Positions 18,087-26,927 of a stretch of DNA of 46,402 bases are shown here, one piece after another. A program made the translations under genes and the position numbers. The stretch is from Candidatus Eiseniibacteriota bacterium (GTDB lineage Bacteria > Eisenbacteria > RBG-16-71-46), in NCBI GenBank assembly GCA_016178725.1, contig JACOSV010000076.1, forward strand, positions 1 to 46,402, in the 5' to 3' direction. The notes under the pieces were generated by a model. That model saw only the letters and a program-made list of their open reading frames with translations, had not been told where the DNA came from and did no database searches. Position 1 is the first letter of the stretch; each line of letters begins with the position of its first letter.

Positions 18087-19045
18087 GCGCCGCGAAGCGC
18101 ATCCTCGTCACCGGCGGCCGCGGCTTCATCGGCACCAACCTCGTGCGCGAGCTCCGGTCGCGCGGGCACGACGCGATCACCGTCGACCTCACCCACGCCG
18201 AGGATCCGCAGCACCATCGCGCCGACGTGCGCAGCTACTGGCAGCTCGAGCGCGTCTTCAAGAAGCACGAGTTCGACTACGTCTACCACCTCGCCGCCGA
18301 GTACGGCCGGTGGAACGGCGAGGACTACTACGAGCACCTGTGGCAGACGAACAACGTCGGCACGAAGAACGTCCTGCGGCTGCAGGAGGAGCGGCGCTTC
18401 CGCATGATCTTCTTCAGCAGCTGCGAGGTGTACGGCGACTACGACGGCCTGATGAGCGAGGACGTCATGGATCGCGTGCCGATCAAGCAGATGAACGACT
18501 ACGCGATCAGCAAGTGGGCGGGCGAGCTGCAGGTGCTCAACTCGGCGACGATGTTCAAGACGGAGTCGGTGCGCGTCCGGCCGCTCAACTGCTACGGGCC
18601 GCACGAACACTACAGCGCCTACCGCGGCGTCATCCCGATCTTCGTCTACAGCGCGCTGCACGGGCTGCCGTACACGGTGTACGCCGGACACAAGCGCATC
18701 TTCGACTACATCGACGACACCGTGCGCACGTTCGCCAACATCGTCGACCACTTCATCCCCGGCGAGGTCTACAACGTCGGCGGGCGCCGCGAATGGGTGC
18801 ACGACATCCGCGAGCTGTCCGACATCGTGCTGCGCGCCTGCGGCCGCGACGACCGTCTCGTCGAGTACCGTCAGGCCGAGGCGTTCACCACGAAGGTCAA
18901 GATCGTTGACATGTCGAAGGCCGAGCGCGACCTCTCCCACGACCCGAAGATCGATCTCGAGGAAGGCGTCGCACGCTACGTGGCGTGGATGCGCGAGACG
19001 TATCCGGTCCCGGCGTCCGCCCGCATGCAGGAGTCCGCGCGATGA
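18083..19045 (+). CDS. NAD-dependent epimerase/dehydratase (SDR), second of three in a row
   Basis: A 320-residue extended SDR. TGGRGFIGT binds NAD, FFSSCEVYG supplies the serine and Y140-x3-K144 (YAISK) is the catalytic pair. The unusual HLAAEYGRWNGEDYY segment near residue 70, where other members contact the sugar, suggests a different substrate from the first SDR. The GTG at 18083 overlaps the previous stop and the end overlaps the next start (ATGA), so the three enzymes are made together and probably act in one pathway. Substrate and product cannot be named from sequence. Confidence 0.88.
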   Translation: MSAAKRILVTGGRGFIGTNLVRELRSRGHDAITVDLTHAEDPQHHRADVRSYWQLERVFKKHEFDYVYHLAAEYGRWNGEDYYEHLWQTNNVGTKNVLRLQEERRFRMIFFSSCEVYGDYDGLMSEDVMDRVPIKQMNDYAISKWAGELQVLNSATMFKTESVRVRPLNCYGPHEHYSAYRGVIPIFVYSALHGLPYTVYAGHKRIFDYIDDTVRTFANIVDHFIPGEVYNVGGRREWVHDIRELSDIVLRACGRDDRLVEYRQAEAFTTKVKIVDMSKAERDLSHDPKIDLEEGVARYVAWMRETYPVPASARMQESAR

Positions 19046-20133
19046 GCGCCCATCTCGACCACTACCGCGGCCGCAAGATCCTGGTCACCGGCGGCGCCGG
19101 CGCGATCGGCACCAACCTCTGCCGCCGGCTCGCGGAGCTCGGCGCCGCGACGGTCGTGATCCTCGACGACCTCTCGTCCGGCTACGAGTGGAACGTCCCG
19201 CGCGCCGGGAACATCCTGTTCGTGCGCGGCGACGTCGCCGACGAGGTGTGTCTCAAGCGCGTGTTCGCCGAGGACCCCGAGATCGTCTTCCACCTCGCCG
19301 CGTTCTTCGCCAACCAGAACTCGGTGGACTATCCCGAGCGCGATCTGCACTCGAACGGCCTCGGCACGCTGCGCCTGCTCGAGTACGCGCGCATGAACCG
19401 GGCGAAGCGCGTCGTGTACGCCTCGTCGGGGTGCTCGATCTACGGCCACGCCGCGCCGCTGCCACTGCGCGAAGAGTTCATGTCGATGCACCTGTCGACG
19501 CCGTATCAGATCACCAAGATGCTCGGCGAGCTCTACTGCAACTTCTTCGCGAACCACTTCGGCATGGAGGTCGTGAAGACGCGGTTCTTCAACTCGTTCG
19601 GTCCGGGCGAAGTGCCGGGCCAGTATCGCAACGTCATCCCGAACTTCGTCTACTGGGCGATGAAGGGCATGCCGCTGCCGATCGCCGGCGATCCCGACGC
19701 GACCCGCGACTTCACGTTCGTCGGCGACCTCGTGGACGGCGTGCTGCGCGCGGGCTACGAGCCGAAGGCGGCCGGGCTCGAGTTCAATCTCGCCTCGGGC
19801 CGCGAGGTGCGCGTCGGCGATCTCGCCGAGCGCGTCAACCGGCTCACCGGCAACGGCGCCGGCACGACGATGGTCGGCCGCCGCAAGTGGGACAACAAGA
19901 GCCGCATCCTCGCCTCGCTCGACCGCTCGCGCGAGGTGCTCGGCTACGATCCGACGATGGAGTTCGAGCGCGGGCTCCAGACCACGATCGACTGGTTCCG
20001 CGAGCACTGGGACGACATCGATCGCAGCGCCTCGTTCCTCGGCGCGTCCTCCGCGATCCGCGGACAGGTGACCGTCACCGGCGCGGCCGCCGCGCCGCCC
20101 GGCCGCCGCAAGGGATCGCCCGCGCACCGCTAG
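19042..20133 (+). CDS. NAD-dependent epimerase/dehydratase (SDR), third of three in a row
   Basis: A 363-residue extended SDR with TGGAGAIGT, YASSGCSIYG and Y155-x3-K159 (YQITK). The phrase FFANQNSVDYPERDLHSN near residue 90 matches the region that positions the sugar in UDP-glucose epimerase/dehydratase relatives. The last 30 or so residues are a Gly/Ala/Arg-rich tail beyond the fold. ATG at 19042 overlaps the previous stop. A 7-bp GC stem-loop (20134-20155) follows the stop. Confidence 0.88.
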   Translation: MSAHLDHYRGRKILVTGGAGAIGTNLCRRLAELGAATVVILDDLSSGYEWNVPRAGNILFVRGDVADEVCLKRVFAEDPEIVFHLAAFFANQNSVDYPERDLHSNGLGTLRLLEYARMNRAKRVVYASSGCSIYGHAAPLPLREEFMSMHLSTPYQITKMLGELYCNFFANHFGMEVVKTRFFNSFGPGEVPGQYRNVIPNFVYWAMKGMPLPIAGDPDATRDFTFVGDLVDGVLRAGYEPKAAGLEFNLASGREVRVGDLAERVNRLTGNGAGTTMVGRRKWDNKSRILASLDRSREVLGYDPTMEFERGLQTTIDWFREHWDDIDRSASFLGASSAIRGQVTVTGAAAAPPGRRKGSPAHR

Positions 20134-20155
20134 GCCGCCCGGCCGCCGGGGCGGC
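20134..20155 (+). terminator. GC-rich stem-loop after the SDR trio
   Basis: GCCGCCC (20134-20140) pairs perfectly with GGGCGGC (20149-20155) over an 8-base loop immediately after the stop codon. There is no U-run, so termination is uncertain; it may only lower expression of the two glycosyltransferases behind it. Confidence 0.35.
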
Positions 20156-20181
20156 GCTCGAGCGCGGCCACGCCCGACCGC

Positions 20182-21417
20182 ATGCACGTCCTGCAGATCA
20201 CCCTGCGCGATCTCGAGGGCCGGCGTTTCAACGGCTACGACCTCCACCGCGCGCTGATCGAGCGCGGCCACGGCTCGGAGATGCTGGTCGTGCGCAAGGG
20301 CTCGCGCGATCCGCTGGTCCACGCGCATACGGCGGCGGGCGAGGTGTTCGAGCGCGCTCTCTACGGCGCCGAGCGCGTCACGTCGCTCCAGGGCATGCTC
20401 TCGCCGTTCGGCTGGACGATGCCGATGCGCCGCTGCTTCCGCGGCGCCGACGTCGTCCACTGGCACCTCGTCTATCCGCACTTCATCGGGATCTTCTCGG
20501 CGCCGGTGCTCGCGCGGCGCCGGCCGACGATCTGGACGCTGCACGATCCCTGGGCGATGACCGGGCACTGCGTGCACCCGCTCGATTGCGAGCGGTGGAA
20601 GACCGGCTGCGGGCGGTGCCCCGATCTGTCGCGCAACTTTGCGGTGTGGTTCGACACGACCGCGATGGTGTGGCGGGCGAAGCGCGCGGCCTACACGCGC
20701 GCGCCGATCACGCTGGTCGTCGCGTCGGCGTGGATGGCGCGCCGCGTCGCCGCGAGCCCCCTGCTGCGTGACCACGCGTGCCGAGTCATCCCCTTCGGCC
20801 TCGATCTCGAGCGCTGGCGCCCGCTCGACCGCGCCGCCTGCCGCGCCCGGCTCGGCATTCCGGCTGATGCGCACGTGCTCGCCTTCCGCGTGCCGCACGG
20901 CGCGCGCCAGCTGCGCACGAAGGGCATCGCGACACTGCTCGACGCGCTGCGGCGACTCGAGCTCACCCGGCCGACGCATCTGATCGTCCTCGAGGCGAAG
21001 GGCGCGCTCGAGGATCTGCGCGGCCGCTACACGCTCCACGAGTCGGGATGGATCGACGACGAGGCGCGGCTCGCCGAGTCGCTCGCGGCCGCCGATCTGT
21101 TCATCATGCCTTCGATCGCGGAATCGTTCGGCCTGATGGCCCTCGAGGCCATGGCGTGCGGCACGCCGGCGGTGGTGTCGGCCGGCACCGTGCTCGAGGA
21201 GACGACGCGCGCGCCGGAAGCCGGCACGGCGGTGCCCGTCGGCGACGCGGCGGCGCTCGCGGCTGCGGTGCGCGCGCTGCTCGGCGACGACGCCCGGCGC
21301 GCGGCGCTCGCCCGGCGCGGTCGCGAGATCGTCGAGCGCGACCACGGGCACGAGCGGTACATCGCCCGGCACGTCGAGCTCTATCGCGAGCTGGCCGAGC
21401 GCGGAGCGGGCGCGTGA
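20182..21417 (+). CDS. Glycosyltransferase (GT4, WcaC-like)
   Basis: A 411-residue GT-B protein. The N-terminal domain has VHWHLVYPHFIGIFSAP and the TLHDPWAMTGHCVHPLDCERW stretch, with a cysteine-rich insert (GCGRCPD) characteristic of the WcaC branch of colanic-acid-like glycosyltransferases. The donor domain carries PSIAESFGLMALEAMACGTPAV near residue 312, the GT4 E-x7-E motif. The gene is 48 bases from the SDR trio and overlaps the next gene by 4 bases (GTGA). It probably adds a sugar made by the SDRs, which is inferred from position. Confidence 0.9.
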   Translation: MHVLQITLRDLEGRRFNGYDLHRALIERGHGSEMLVVRKGSRDPLVHAHTAAGEVFERALYGAERVTSLQGMLSPFGWTMPMRRCFRGADVVHWHLVYPHFIGIFSAPVLARRRPTIWTLHDPWAMTGHCVHPLDCERWKTGCGRCPDLSRNFAVWFDTTAMVWRAKRAAYTRAPITLVVASAWMARRVAASPLLRDHACRVIPFGLDLERWRPLDRAACRARLGIPADAHVLAFRVPHGARQLRTKGIATLLDALRRLELTRPTHLIVLEAKGALEDLRGRYTLHESGWIDDEARLAESLAAADLFIMPSIAESFGLMALEAMACGTPAVVSAGTVLEETTRAPEAGTAVPVGDAAALAAAVRALLGDDARRAALARRGREIVERDHGHERYIARHVELYRELAERGAGA

Positions 21418-22751
21418 GCCGCTTCGCGTATCTCGGCGGCGACGCCCTGCACACCGGCATGTACGTCGCGCTCATCCAGCGCCTCGAGCGCGAGGGACTC
21501 ACCGTCGATCTGGTCTCGCGGATCAGGCTCTCGCTGAATCCCATCGCCAGCGGGCGGGCGTGGCGGGGGCGCGACCGGCTCGGACCGAATCCGGTCGCCG
21601 TGGTGCGCGGCCAGATGCGCGGCGCCGTGCACACACTGCCGGTGTGGGCGCCGCTCCCCGGCCTCTCGGCGCCGGCGCTCGCGCGCGCGCTCGGCGGTTG
21701 CCCGTCCGACCGCCGCATCGTGCTCCACACGCGGCAGATCGTCATGGGCCGACTCGCGCTCGCGCTTCGGCGCCGGTGCGCGTCGGTGCGTGTGATCCCC
21801 GAGCTCGAGGGCGACAACCTCGCCGAGGCCCGCTACAAGCACGAGGCGATCGCCCGGCCGTCGTGGTTGCAGACGCTGCGCCGGCGCCTCGAGGAGCGCT
21901 TCTACCTCCACTACGAAGGGAAGCTCCTGCGCGAGAGCGACGCGGTCGTGTGCGTGTCGCGGAAGCTCAAGGACGTGATGGTCCGCCGCTACGGGCTCGA
22001 CGACGCCGCGGCCGCCCGGATCCACGTGTTTCCGAGCGTCGCCAGCCGCGAGCGCTTCGCGTTCTCGCCGGAACGCCGCGCGCACCGGCGCCGCGCCCTC
22101 GGACTCGATGACCGCCTGGTCGTGATCTACAGCGGGAATCTGGCCGGGCGCTGGCAGGTGCCGGACAAGCTCGTGCGGGCGTTCGGCATGATCCGCGATG
22201 CGCGACCCGATGCGTGCTTCATCGTGCTCGCGCCCGAAGATCAGTGGAACATGATCCGGCCGCACCTCGAAGCTGCGGCACTTCCCGCCGGGAGCTATCG
22301 GTTCGCGAGCGCTCCGCATCACGAGATCGTCGACTGGCTGTGCGCGGCCGACATCGGGCTCCTGCTGCGCGACCGCCATCCGATGAACGAGGTCGCCGCG
22401 CCCGGCAAGTTCGCCGAGTACGCGCTGTGCGGCCTCCCGATCGTGATGACCGACGGCATCGGTGACTTCTCGGACGTGGTCCGCGACGAGCCGTGCGCCT
22501 GCGTGCTGCCCGGTCTCGACGATCTCGAAGCCTCGCGGGCGACGATCCAGGAGTTCGCACGCCGCGACGTCACCCAGGACGAGCGCGCCGCCTTCGCCCA
22601 CTGGGGCGCCGAGCGTTTCGCGATCGAGCTCTACGTGCCGCAACTCGCCGCGCTCTACCGCCGGCTCGCGGGCGAGGACGCCGGCGAGGCACCCGCGGCC
22701 GTGCGCCGGACTCGCGGCGCTGGCCCCGGCGGCCGCTCGCCGGTAGAATGA
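21414..22751 (+). CDS. Glycosyltransferase (GT4-like)
   Basis: A 445-residue GT-B-type protein. The N-terminal domain ends with a membrane-proximal basic segment (LQTLRRRLEERFYLHYEGKL), followed by SDAVVCVSRKLKDVMVRRYG. The donor domain shows IYSGNLAGRWQVPDKLVRAF near residue 240 and PGKFAEYALCGLPIVMTDGIG near 330, where the usual glutamate cluster is only partly kept. GTG at 21414 overlaps the preceding stop. The C-terminal tail is Gly/Arg-rich and probably disordered. Donor and acceptor are unknown. Confidence 0.85.
   Translation: MSRFAYLGGDALHTGMYVALIQRLEREGLTVDLVSRIRLSLNPIASGRAWRGRDRLGPNPVAVVRGQMRGAVHTLPVWAPLPGLSAPALARALGGCPSDRRIVLHTRQIVMGRLALALRRRCASVRVIPELEGDNLAEARYKHEAIARPSWLQTLRRRLEERFYLHYEGKLLRESDAVVCVSRKLKDVMVRRYGLDDAAAARIHVFPSVASRERFAFSPERRAHRRRALGLDDRLVVIYSGNLAGRWQVPDKLVRAFGMIRDARPDACFIVLAPEDQWNMIRPHLEAAALPAGSYRFASAPHHEIVDWLCAADIGLLLRDRHPMNEVAAPGKFAEYALCGLPIVMTDGIGDFSDVVRDEPCACVLPGLDDLEASRATIQEFARRDVTQDERAAFAHWGAERFAIELYVPQLAALYRRLAGEDAGEAPAAVRRTRGAGPGGRSPVE
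22744..22749 (+). promoter_or_regulatory. Possible -10 element of the FG-GAP gene
   Basis: TAGAAT overlaps the preceding stop codon and lies eight bases before the GTG start. There is no convincing -35 at 17 bp (TGGCCC). If used, the transcript would be leaderless. Confidence 0.3.
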
Positions 22752-22757
22752 ACTGCC

Positions 22758-24929
22758 GTGCGAGTTCGTCAGCGGACCCTGATGACGCTCATCGTGGCCG
22801 GGTGTCTTCTGGCCGCCGCCGTGCCATTTCCTTCCCCGGCGATCGCCGCGGCGCTCCTCTCGATCGATGACTCGCGCCTGCTCGAAGGTAACTCCGGCAT
22901 CCGAACGATGACGTTCAAGGTGCATCTCTCCGCGCCGGCGGCCACCGACGTCTTCGTCGACTACACCACGCAGGATGGAACGGCGACCGTCGCGGATCAG
23001 GACTACGACCTCGTCTCCGGAACGCTCGATTTTGCCCCGGGCGCCACGATCGCGACCTTGTACGTCACGATCCACGGCGACACCAAGGTCGAGGGCAACG
23101 AGTGGTTCAAGGTCGAGCTCACGAATCCCGTGGGCGCCGGGATCGGGCGGGGCGAGGCGTTCGGCACGATCGTGAATGACGACGAGACGACCTTCACGCT
23201 GATCGCCATCCCCGACGATCCGTACTACGGCGGAACGCTCCCCACGTCGTTCGGCGACTACGACAACGACGGCGTGCCCGACCTGCCGCCCTACAAGGTG
23301 CAGGCCTACGGCGGGCTCATCGATATCCCCGGGTTCCGCGAGCTGCTGGCGGACGGGAACTACCACGGCGGTGCGTGGTGCGACTACGACCGCGACGGCG
23401 ACCTCGACTTCATCATCCTCGGCTATTCGGGGATCGAAGGCGCGACGATCACGCCGACGCCGACGCGCCTGCTGCGGAACGACGGCGCCGCGGGATTCGT
23501 CGACGTCGCGCCGTCGCAGGGCATGAACATCATCGGCGCGGGGGAGACGCCGGCGTGGGGTGATTTCGACGGCGACGGTTGGCCGGATCTGTTCACGCCC
23601 TACTACGGGAACATCCCGCCGTACCGGAGCTTCCTCTACCACAACAACGGCGATGGCACGTTCACCGACATGGCCGCCGCCGCCGGCGTGGACCTCCCGG
23701 GCATTCCGCCTCAACTCCGGCCCGAGGGCGCCACCGTCGCCGACTGGAACGACGACGGGCACCTCGACCTCTACGTCGCGAGCCATCTGTTCCAGAACGA
23801 CGGCACCGGGCACTTCACCGACGTGCGCGCGGCCGTGGGGCTGCCGGTGCTCTTCGACGAGGGCGCCGCGTGGATCGACTACGACAACGACGGCGATCTC
23901 GACCTCTTTCTGCGCGGCCTCGACGGTCCTCATCTGTTCCGCAACGACGGTGGTCACTTCACCGAGGTCACCGCCGCCGCGGGGTTGGGACCGATCGCCA
24001 CGTTTTGGGGCGACAGCTGGGCGGATGCCGACGGCGACGGTGATCTCGATCTGCTGCTCGTCCTGGGCGACAATTCGACGCGCCTGATGCTGAATCAGGG
24101 CGACGGCACGTTCGTGCGGGACCCGTTCATGGACCAGTTCAATCCCCAGGCGGACTTCTCGGCATGGGCCGACATCGACGGCGACGGCGACGTCGATCTG
24201 GCGATGGGCGGCAACGGCAGCATCAAGCGGCTCTTCAGGAATTCGCTCCAGGGGAATCCGGGCTACCCGGGATCCCATCTGGCCGTGACCGTCGTCGATT
24301 CCACCGGGCACTGGACCGAGCTGGGCGCCACAGTCCGGCTGCACCAGATCGACGGTCCGCCGGGCACGACGCAGACGCGCGTCGTGGGCGGAGGCGCAGC
24401 CTACATGGCCGAGAACGAGTACGTCGTCCACTTCGGAGGTCTGGCGTCGGGCCGCTACGCGCTCGAGATCGTCTACCCGAGCCCGGCCGGCCGGCGCATC
24501 GTCGTCGACTCGCTCGCGAATCCGATCCTGGGTCGTCTCGAACCCTCGGCGATGGCCGAAGACGCCATGATCGTCTACGAAGACGGCCGCGTGGCGCTCA
24601 TCGCCCACCCGCACATCGCGGGCGTGACCCCGGCGCTCGTGCGCGGCGGCACGGATCGCCTCGGCATGCCCACGCCGTCACCGGCGCGCGTGACGATGAC
24701 GATTCCGGTCGAGCTGCACGCCGCCGGGCGTGCGGCGCTCGCGATCTACGATCTCGCCGGACGGCTAGTCCGACGACTCGATCGCGGCATCATCGAGGCG
24801 GGCGTGACGCCGGTCGTCTGGGATCTTCGCGACGATCGCGGCGCGCGCGTGCCGACCGGCGTCTACCTCGGCCGCCTGACGGTCGACGGTCGCCTCGCCG
24901 CGCCGCGGCGTCTGCTGGTCGTCCGCTAG
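22758..24929 (+). CDS. Secreted Calx-beta / FG-GAP repeat protein with FlgD-like C-terminal domain
   Basis: A 723-residue exported protein, probably on the cell surface. A signal peptide occupies about residues 1-34. One Calx-beta domain follows (about 38-145, IDDSRLLEGNSG to TIVNDDE). Seven FG-GAP/VCBS-type calcium-binding loops of the D-x-D/N-x-D-G-x-x-D type lie at about 170-480, for example DYDRDGDLD and DFDGDGWPD. An ASPIC/UnbV-like domain (about 505-585) comes next, then a C-terminal FlgD-like Ig segment (about 635-723) ending PTGVYLGRLTVDG, a pattern seen in type IX-like sorting domains. It closes the exopolysaccharide transcription run, so it may bind or anchor the polymer; this is inference. 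GTG start at 22758 is fixed by the signal peptide. Confidence 0.88.
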   Translation: MRVRQRTLMTLIVAGCLLAAAVPFPSPAIAAALLSIDDSRLLEGNSGIRTMTFKVHLSAPAATDVFVDYTTQDGTATVADQDYDLVSGTLDFAPGATIATLYVTIHGDTKVEGNEWFKVELTNPVGAGIGRGEAFGTIVNDDETTFTLIAIPDDPYYGGTLPTSFGDYDNDGVPDLPPYKVQAYGGLIDIPGFRELLADGNYHGGAWCDYDRDGDLDFIILGYSGIEGATITPTPTRLLRNDGAAGFVDVAPSQGMNIIGAGETPAWGDFDGDGWPDLFTPYYGNIPPYRSFLYHNNGDGTFTDMAAAAGVDLPGIPPQLRPEGATVADWNDDGHLDLYVASHLFQNDGTGHFTDVRAAVGLPVLFDEGAAWIDYDNDGDLDLFLRGLDGPHLFRNDGGHFTEVTAAAGLGPIATFWGDSWADADGDGDLDLLLVLGDNSTRLMLNQGDGTFVRDPFMDQFNPQADFSAWADIDGDGDVDLAMGGNGSIKRLFRNSLQGNPGYPGSHLAVTVVDSTGHWTELGATVRLHQIDGPPGTTQTRVVGGGAAYMAENEYVVHFGGLASGRYALEIVYPSPAGRRIVVDSLANPILGRLEPSAMAEDAMIVYEDGRVALIAHPHIAGVTPALVRGGTDRLGMPTPSPARVTMTIPVELHAAGRAALAIYDLAGRLVRRLDRGIIEAGVTPVVWDLRDDRGARVPTGVYLGRLTVDGRLAAPRRLLVVR

Positions 24930-24943
24930 CCGCACCGCGCGCG

Positions 24944-24972
24944 TTGACCGCGCGCGCGCGAACCCCTAACGT
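24944..24972 (+). promoter_or_regulatory. Promoter of the GDP-sugar operon (P2)
   Basis: TTGACC (24944-24949), exactly 17 bp, then TAACGT (24967-24972). The spacer end and -10 share AACCCCTAAC with the promoter at 35296. The -35 sits inside a CGCGCGC/GCGCGCG inverted repeat. GAGGAAAG (25001-25008) then precedes the ATG at 25012. Confidence 0.7.
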
Positions 24973-25011
24973 CTGGCGCCGTTTGTCCGCCGCGCTCCCC
25001 GAGGAAAGCCC

Positions 25012-25965
25012 ATGCGTCGCGTGCTCGTCACCGGCGTCACCGGATTCGCTGGCAGCCATCTCGTCGACTACATGCTCGAGCGCGGCGACTGCGAGATCGT
25101 CGGCATCCAGCGCTGGCGCAGCCGCACCGAGAACATCGAGCACTTCGCCGACCGGATCACGCTGCTCGAGTGCGACCTGCGCGACGCCTCCTCGACCCGC
25201 GACACGCTCGAGAAGGTGCGCCCCGACTGGATCTTCCACCTCGCCGCCCAGTCGTTCGTGCCCACGTCGTGGAGCGCGCCGACCGAGTCGCTGTCGACCA
25301 ACATCATCGGCCAGGTGAACCTGTTCGAAGCGGTGCGCCGGCTCGGGCTCGAGTGCCGCATCCAGCTCGCCTGCTCGAGCGAGGAGTACGGGCTCGTGCT
25401 GCCGGACGAGTTGCCGATCCGGGAGACGAATCCGCTCCGCCCGCTCTCGCCGTACGCCGTGAGCAAGGTGGGGCAGGACCTGCTCGGCTACCAGTACTGG
25501 ATGTCGTGGAAGCTCGACTGCGTGCGCACGCGCGGCTTCAACCACGAGGGCCCGCGGCGCGGACCGGTGTTCGTCGCCTCGGACTTCGCGAAGCAGATCG
25601 CCGACATCGAGAAGGGGCGCAAGGCGCCGGTGATCTCGGTCGGCAATCTCGACGCGCGCCGCGACTTCACCGACGTGCGCGACATGGTGCGTGCCTACTG
25701 GCTGGCGCTCGAGAAGTGTGAACCGGGCGAGGTCTACAACATCTGTACCGGCGCGGCCTGGACGATCCGCAAGGTGCTCGATCACCTGCTCTCGCTCACG
25801 AAGACGAAGATCGAGGTGCGCCAGGATCCGGCGCGGCTCCGGCCGAGCGACGTCCCGGTGCTGATCGGCGACAGCACGAAGTTCGTCAAGGCCACCGGAT
25901 GGAAGCCGACCATCCCGTTCGAGCAGACGCTGCGCGACATGCTCGAGTACTGGCGGGCGCGCTGA
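25012..25965 (+). CDS. GDP-mannose 4,6-dehydratase / RMD-family SDR
   Basis: A 317-residue extended SDR. TGVTGFAGS binds the cofactor, CSSEEYG carries the serine and Y148-x3-K152 (YAVSK) is the catalytic pair. The segments RGFNHEGPRRGPVFVASDFA and VGNLDARRDFTDVRDMVRAYW are typical of the GDP-mannose dehydratase / GDP-4-keto-6-deoxymannose reductase group. At 317 residues it is shorter than classic Gmd (about 340-370), and the RRG-ETFVTRKI form is absent, so reductase or bifunctional activity is possible. With the related gene at 26924 it may make a GDP-6-deoxy sugar such as D-rhamnose (inferred). Preceded by promoter P2 and the strong site GAGGAAAG. Confidence 0.85.
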   Translation: MRRVLVTGVTGFAGSHLVDYMLERGDCEIVGIQRWRSRTENIEHFADRITLLECDLRDASSTRDTLEKVRPDWIFHLAAQSFVPTSWSAPTESLSTNIIGQVNLFEAVRRLGLECRIQLACSSEEYGLVLPDELPIRETNPLRPLSPYAVSKVGQDLLGYQYWMSWKLDCVRTRGFNHEGPRRGPVFVASDFAKQIADIEKGRKAPVISVGNLDARRDFTDVRDMVRAYWLALEKCEPGEVYNICTGAAWTIRKVLDHLLSLTKTKIEVRQDPARLRPSDVPVLIGDSTKFVKATGWKPTIPFEQTLRDMLEYWRAR

Positions 25966-25967
25966 CG

Positions 25968-26927
25968 GTGTCGTCCACGGGTCGGGCGCTGATCAAGGCG
26001 CTCTGGGTGATCATGGTGCTGCTTGGTCCCCTCGCGGCGCTCGAGCTGGGACTCCGCTACGCGGTCGGCCTCGGCAATCCGATCCTCTACGACAACACGT
26101 ACGCCTACGGCTACCGCCCGGTGCCGAACCAGTCGGTGGCCCGCACCGCGCGCAAGCGGATCCGCATCAACGACCGCGGCCTGCGCGCGACGCGCGACTG
26201 GCCGGCGGCGAAGGACACGTCGCAGATCCGCCTGCTGTACCTCGGCGACTCGGTGACCTACGGCGGCAGCTCGATCGACGATCGCGAGACGTTCGCCGAG
26301 ATCTCGGCCGCCGATCTCACGAAGCGCATCGGCCGTGACGTGCTGGTCGGCAACGCCGGCGTCAACGGCTGGGGGCCGCTCAACATCCTCGGCCTGATCG
26401 AGCACGAGGGATTCTGGGGCAGCGACGTGGTCGTCCTCGTCGCGCAGGAGGCCGACTTCGAGCGCACGTTGAGTCACGTCGCCGAGACGCCGTTCTGGAA
26501 CCACAAGCCCTCGTTCGCGCTCGAGGAGCTGATCTCGACCAACGTCGCCTACCCGTTCAGCTCGCGCCGCTACCTGCCCAAGGAGCGTTTCGTCGCGGCC
26601 GGCGAGCGCGACAGTCTCGAGCGCGTGAACCTCGGCGTGTTCCTCGACATCGGCCGCCGCGCGCGCGCCGCGGGCGCGAAGGTGCTGATGGCGTGGCACC
26701 CGTCGCGCGACGCGGTCGCGGGCGAGGACGACCGGCACCATGCGGCGTTCATCGCGGCCTCGTCCGCCGCCGGCTTCGCGACGCTCGATCTCTATCCGGT
26801 GCTGCGCCGCGACCCGCATCCGACCGCGCTCTACCTGGATCCGCTGCACCTCGATGCGCGCGGCCACGCGATCTACGGCGCGACGTTCGCCGAATCGCTC
26901 GCGGCGCTGCTTCGCTCCGCGTCGTGA
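25968..26927 (+). CDS. SGNH/GDSL-type hydrolase or acyltransferase with N-terminal membrane anchor
   Basis: A 319-residue protein. One hydrophobic helix at about residues 10-30 would anchor or export it. The SGNH blocks are visible: GDSVTYG with the serine near residue 93, GNAGVNGWG as the glycine block, and D-P-L-H-L-D-x-x-G-H near 292-301, providing the Asp-x-x-His pair. Members in sugar loci add or remove O-acetyl or other acyl groups on polysaccharide. GTG start at 25968 lies two bases after the preceding stop; the end overlaps the next start (GTGA). Substrate unknown. Confidence 0.82.
   Translation: MSSTGRALIKALWVIMVLLGPLAALELGLRYAVGLGNPILYDNTYAYGYRPVPNQSVARTARKRIRINDRGLRATRDWPAAKDTSQIRLLYLGDSVTYGGSSIDDRETFAEISAADLTKRIGRDVLVGNAGVNGWGPLNILGLIEHEGFWGSDVVVLVAQEADFERTLSHVAETPFWNHKPSFALEELISTNVAYPFSSRRYLPKERFVAAGERDSLERVNLGVFLDIGRRARAAGAKVLMAWHPSRDAVAGEDDRHHAAFIAASSAAGFATLDLYPVLRRDPHPTALYLDPLHLDARGHAIYGATFAESLAALLRSAS

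Noticed and set aside
21381-24614. A 1077-codon minus-strand open frame across the GT and FG-GAP genes
   Set aside because: It is antisense to two well-supported genes, has low-complexity acidic/basic composition and carries no motif. Similar long antisense frames at 1316-3112, 13849-15873, 15459-17966 and 18976-21372 were dropped for the same reason.
25012-25965. Firm naming of this gene as gmd
   Set aside because: Its length and the RRGPVFVASDFA motif fit the reductase or mixed branch as well as the dehydratase, so only the family is given.
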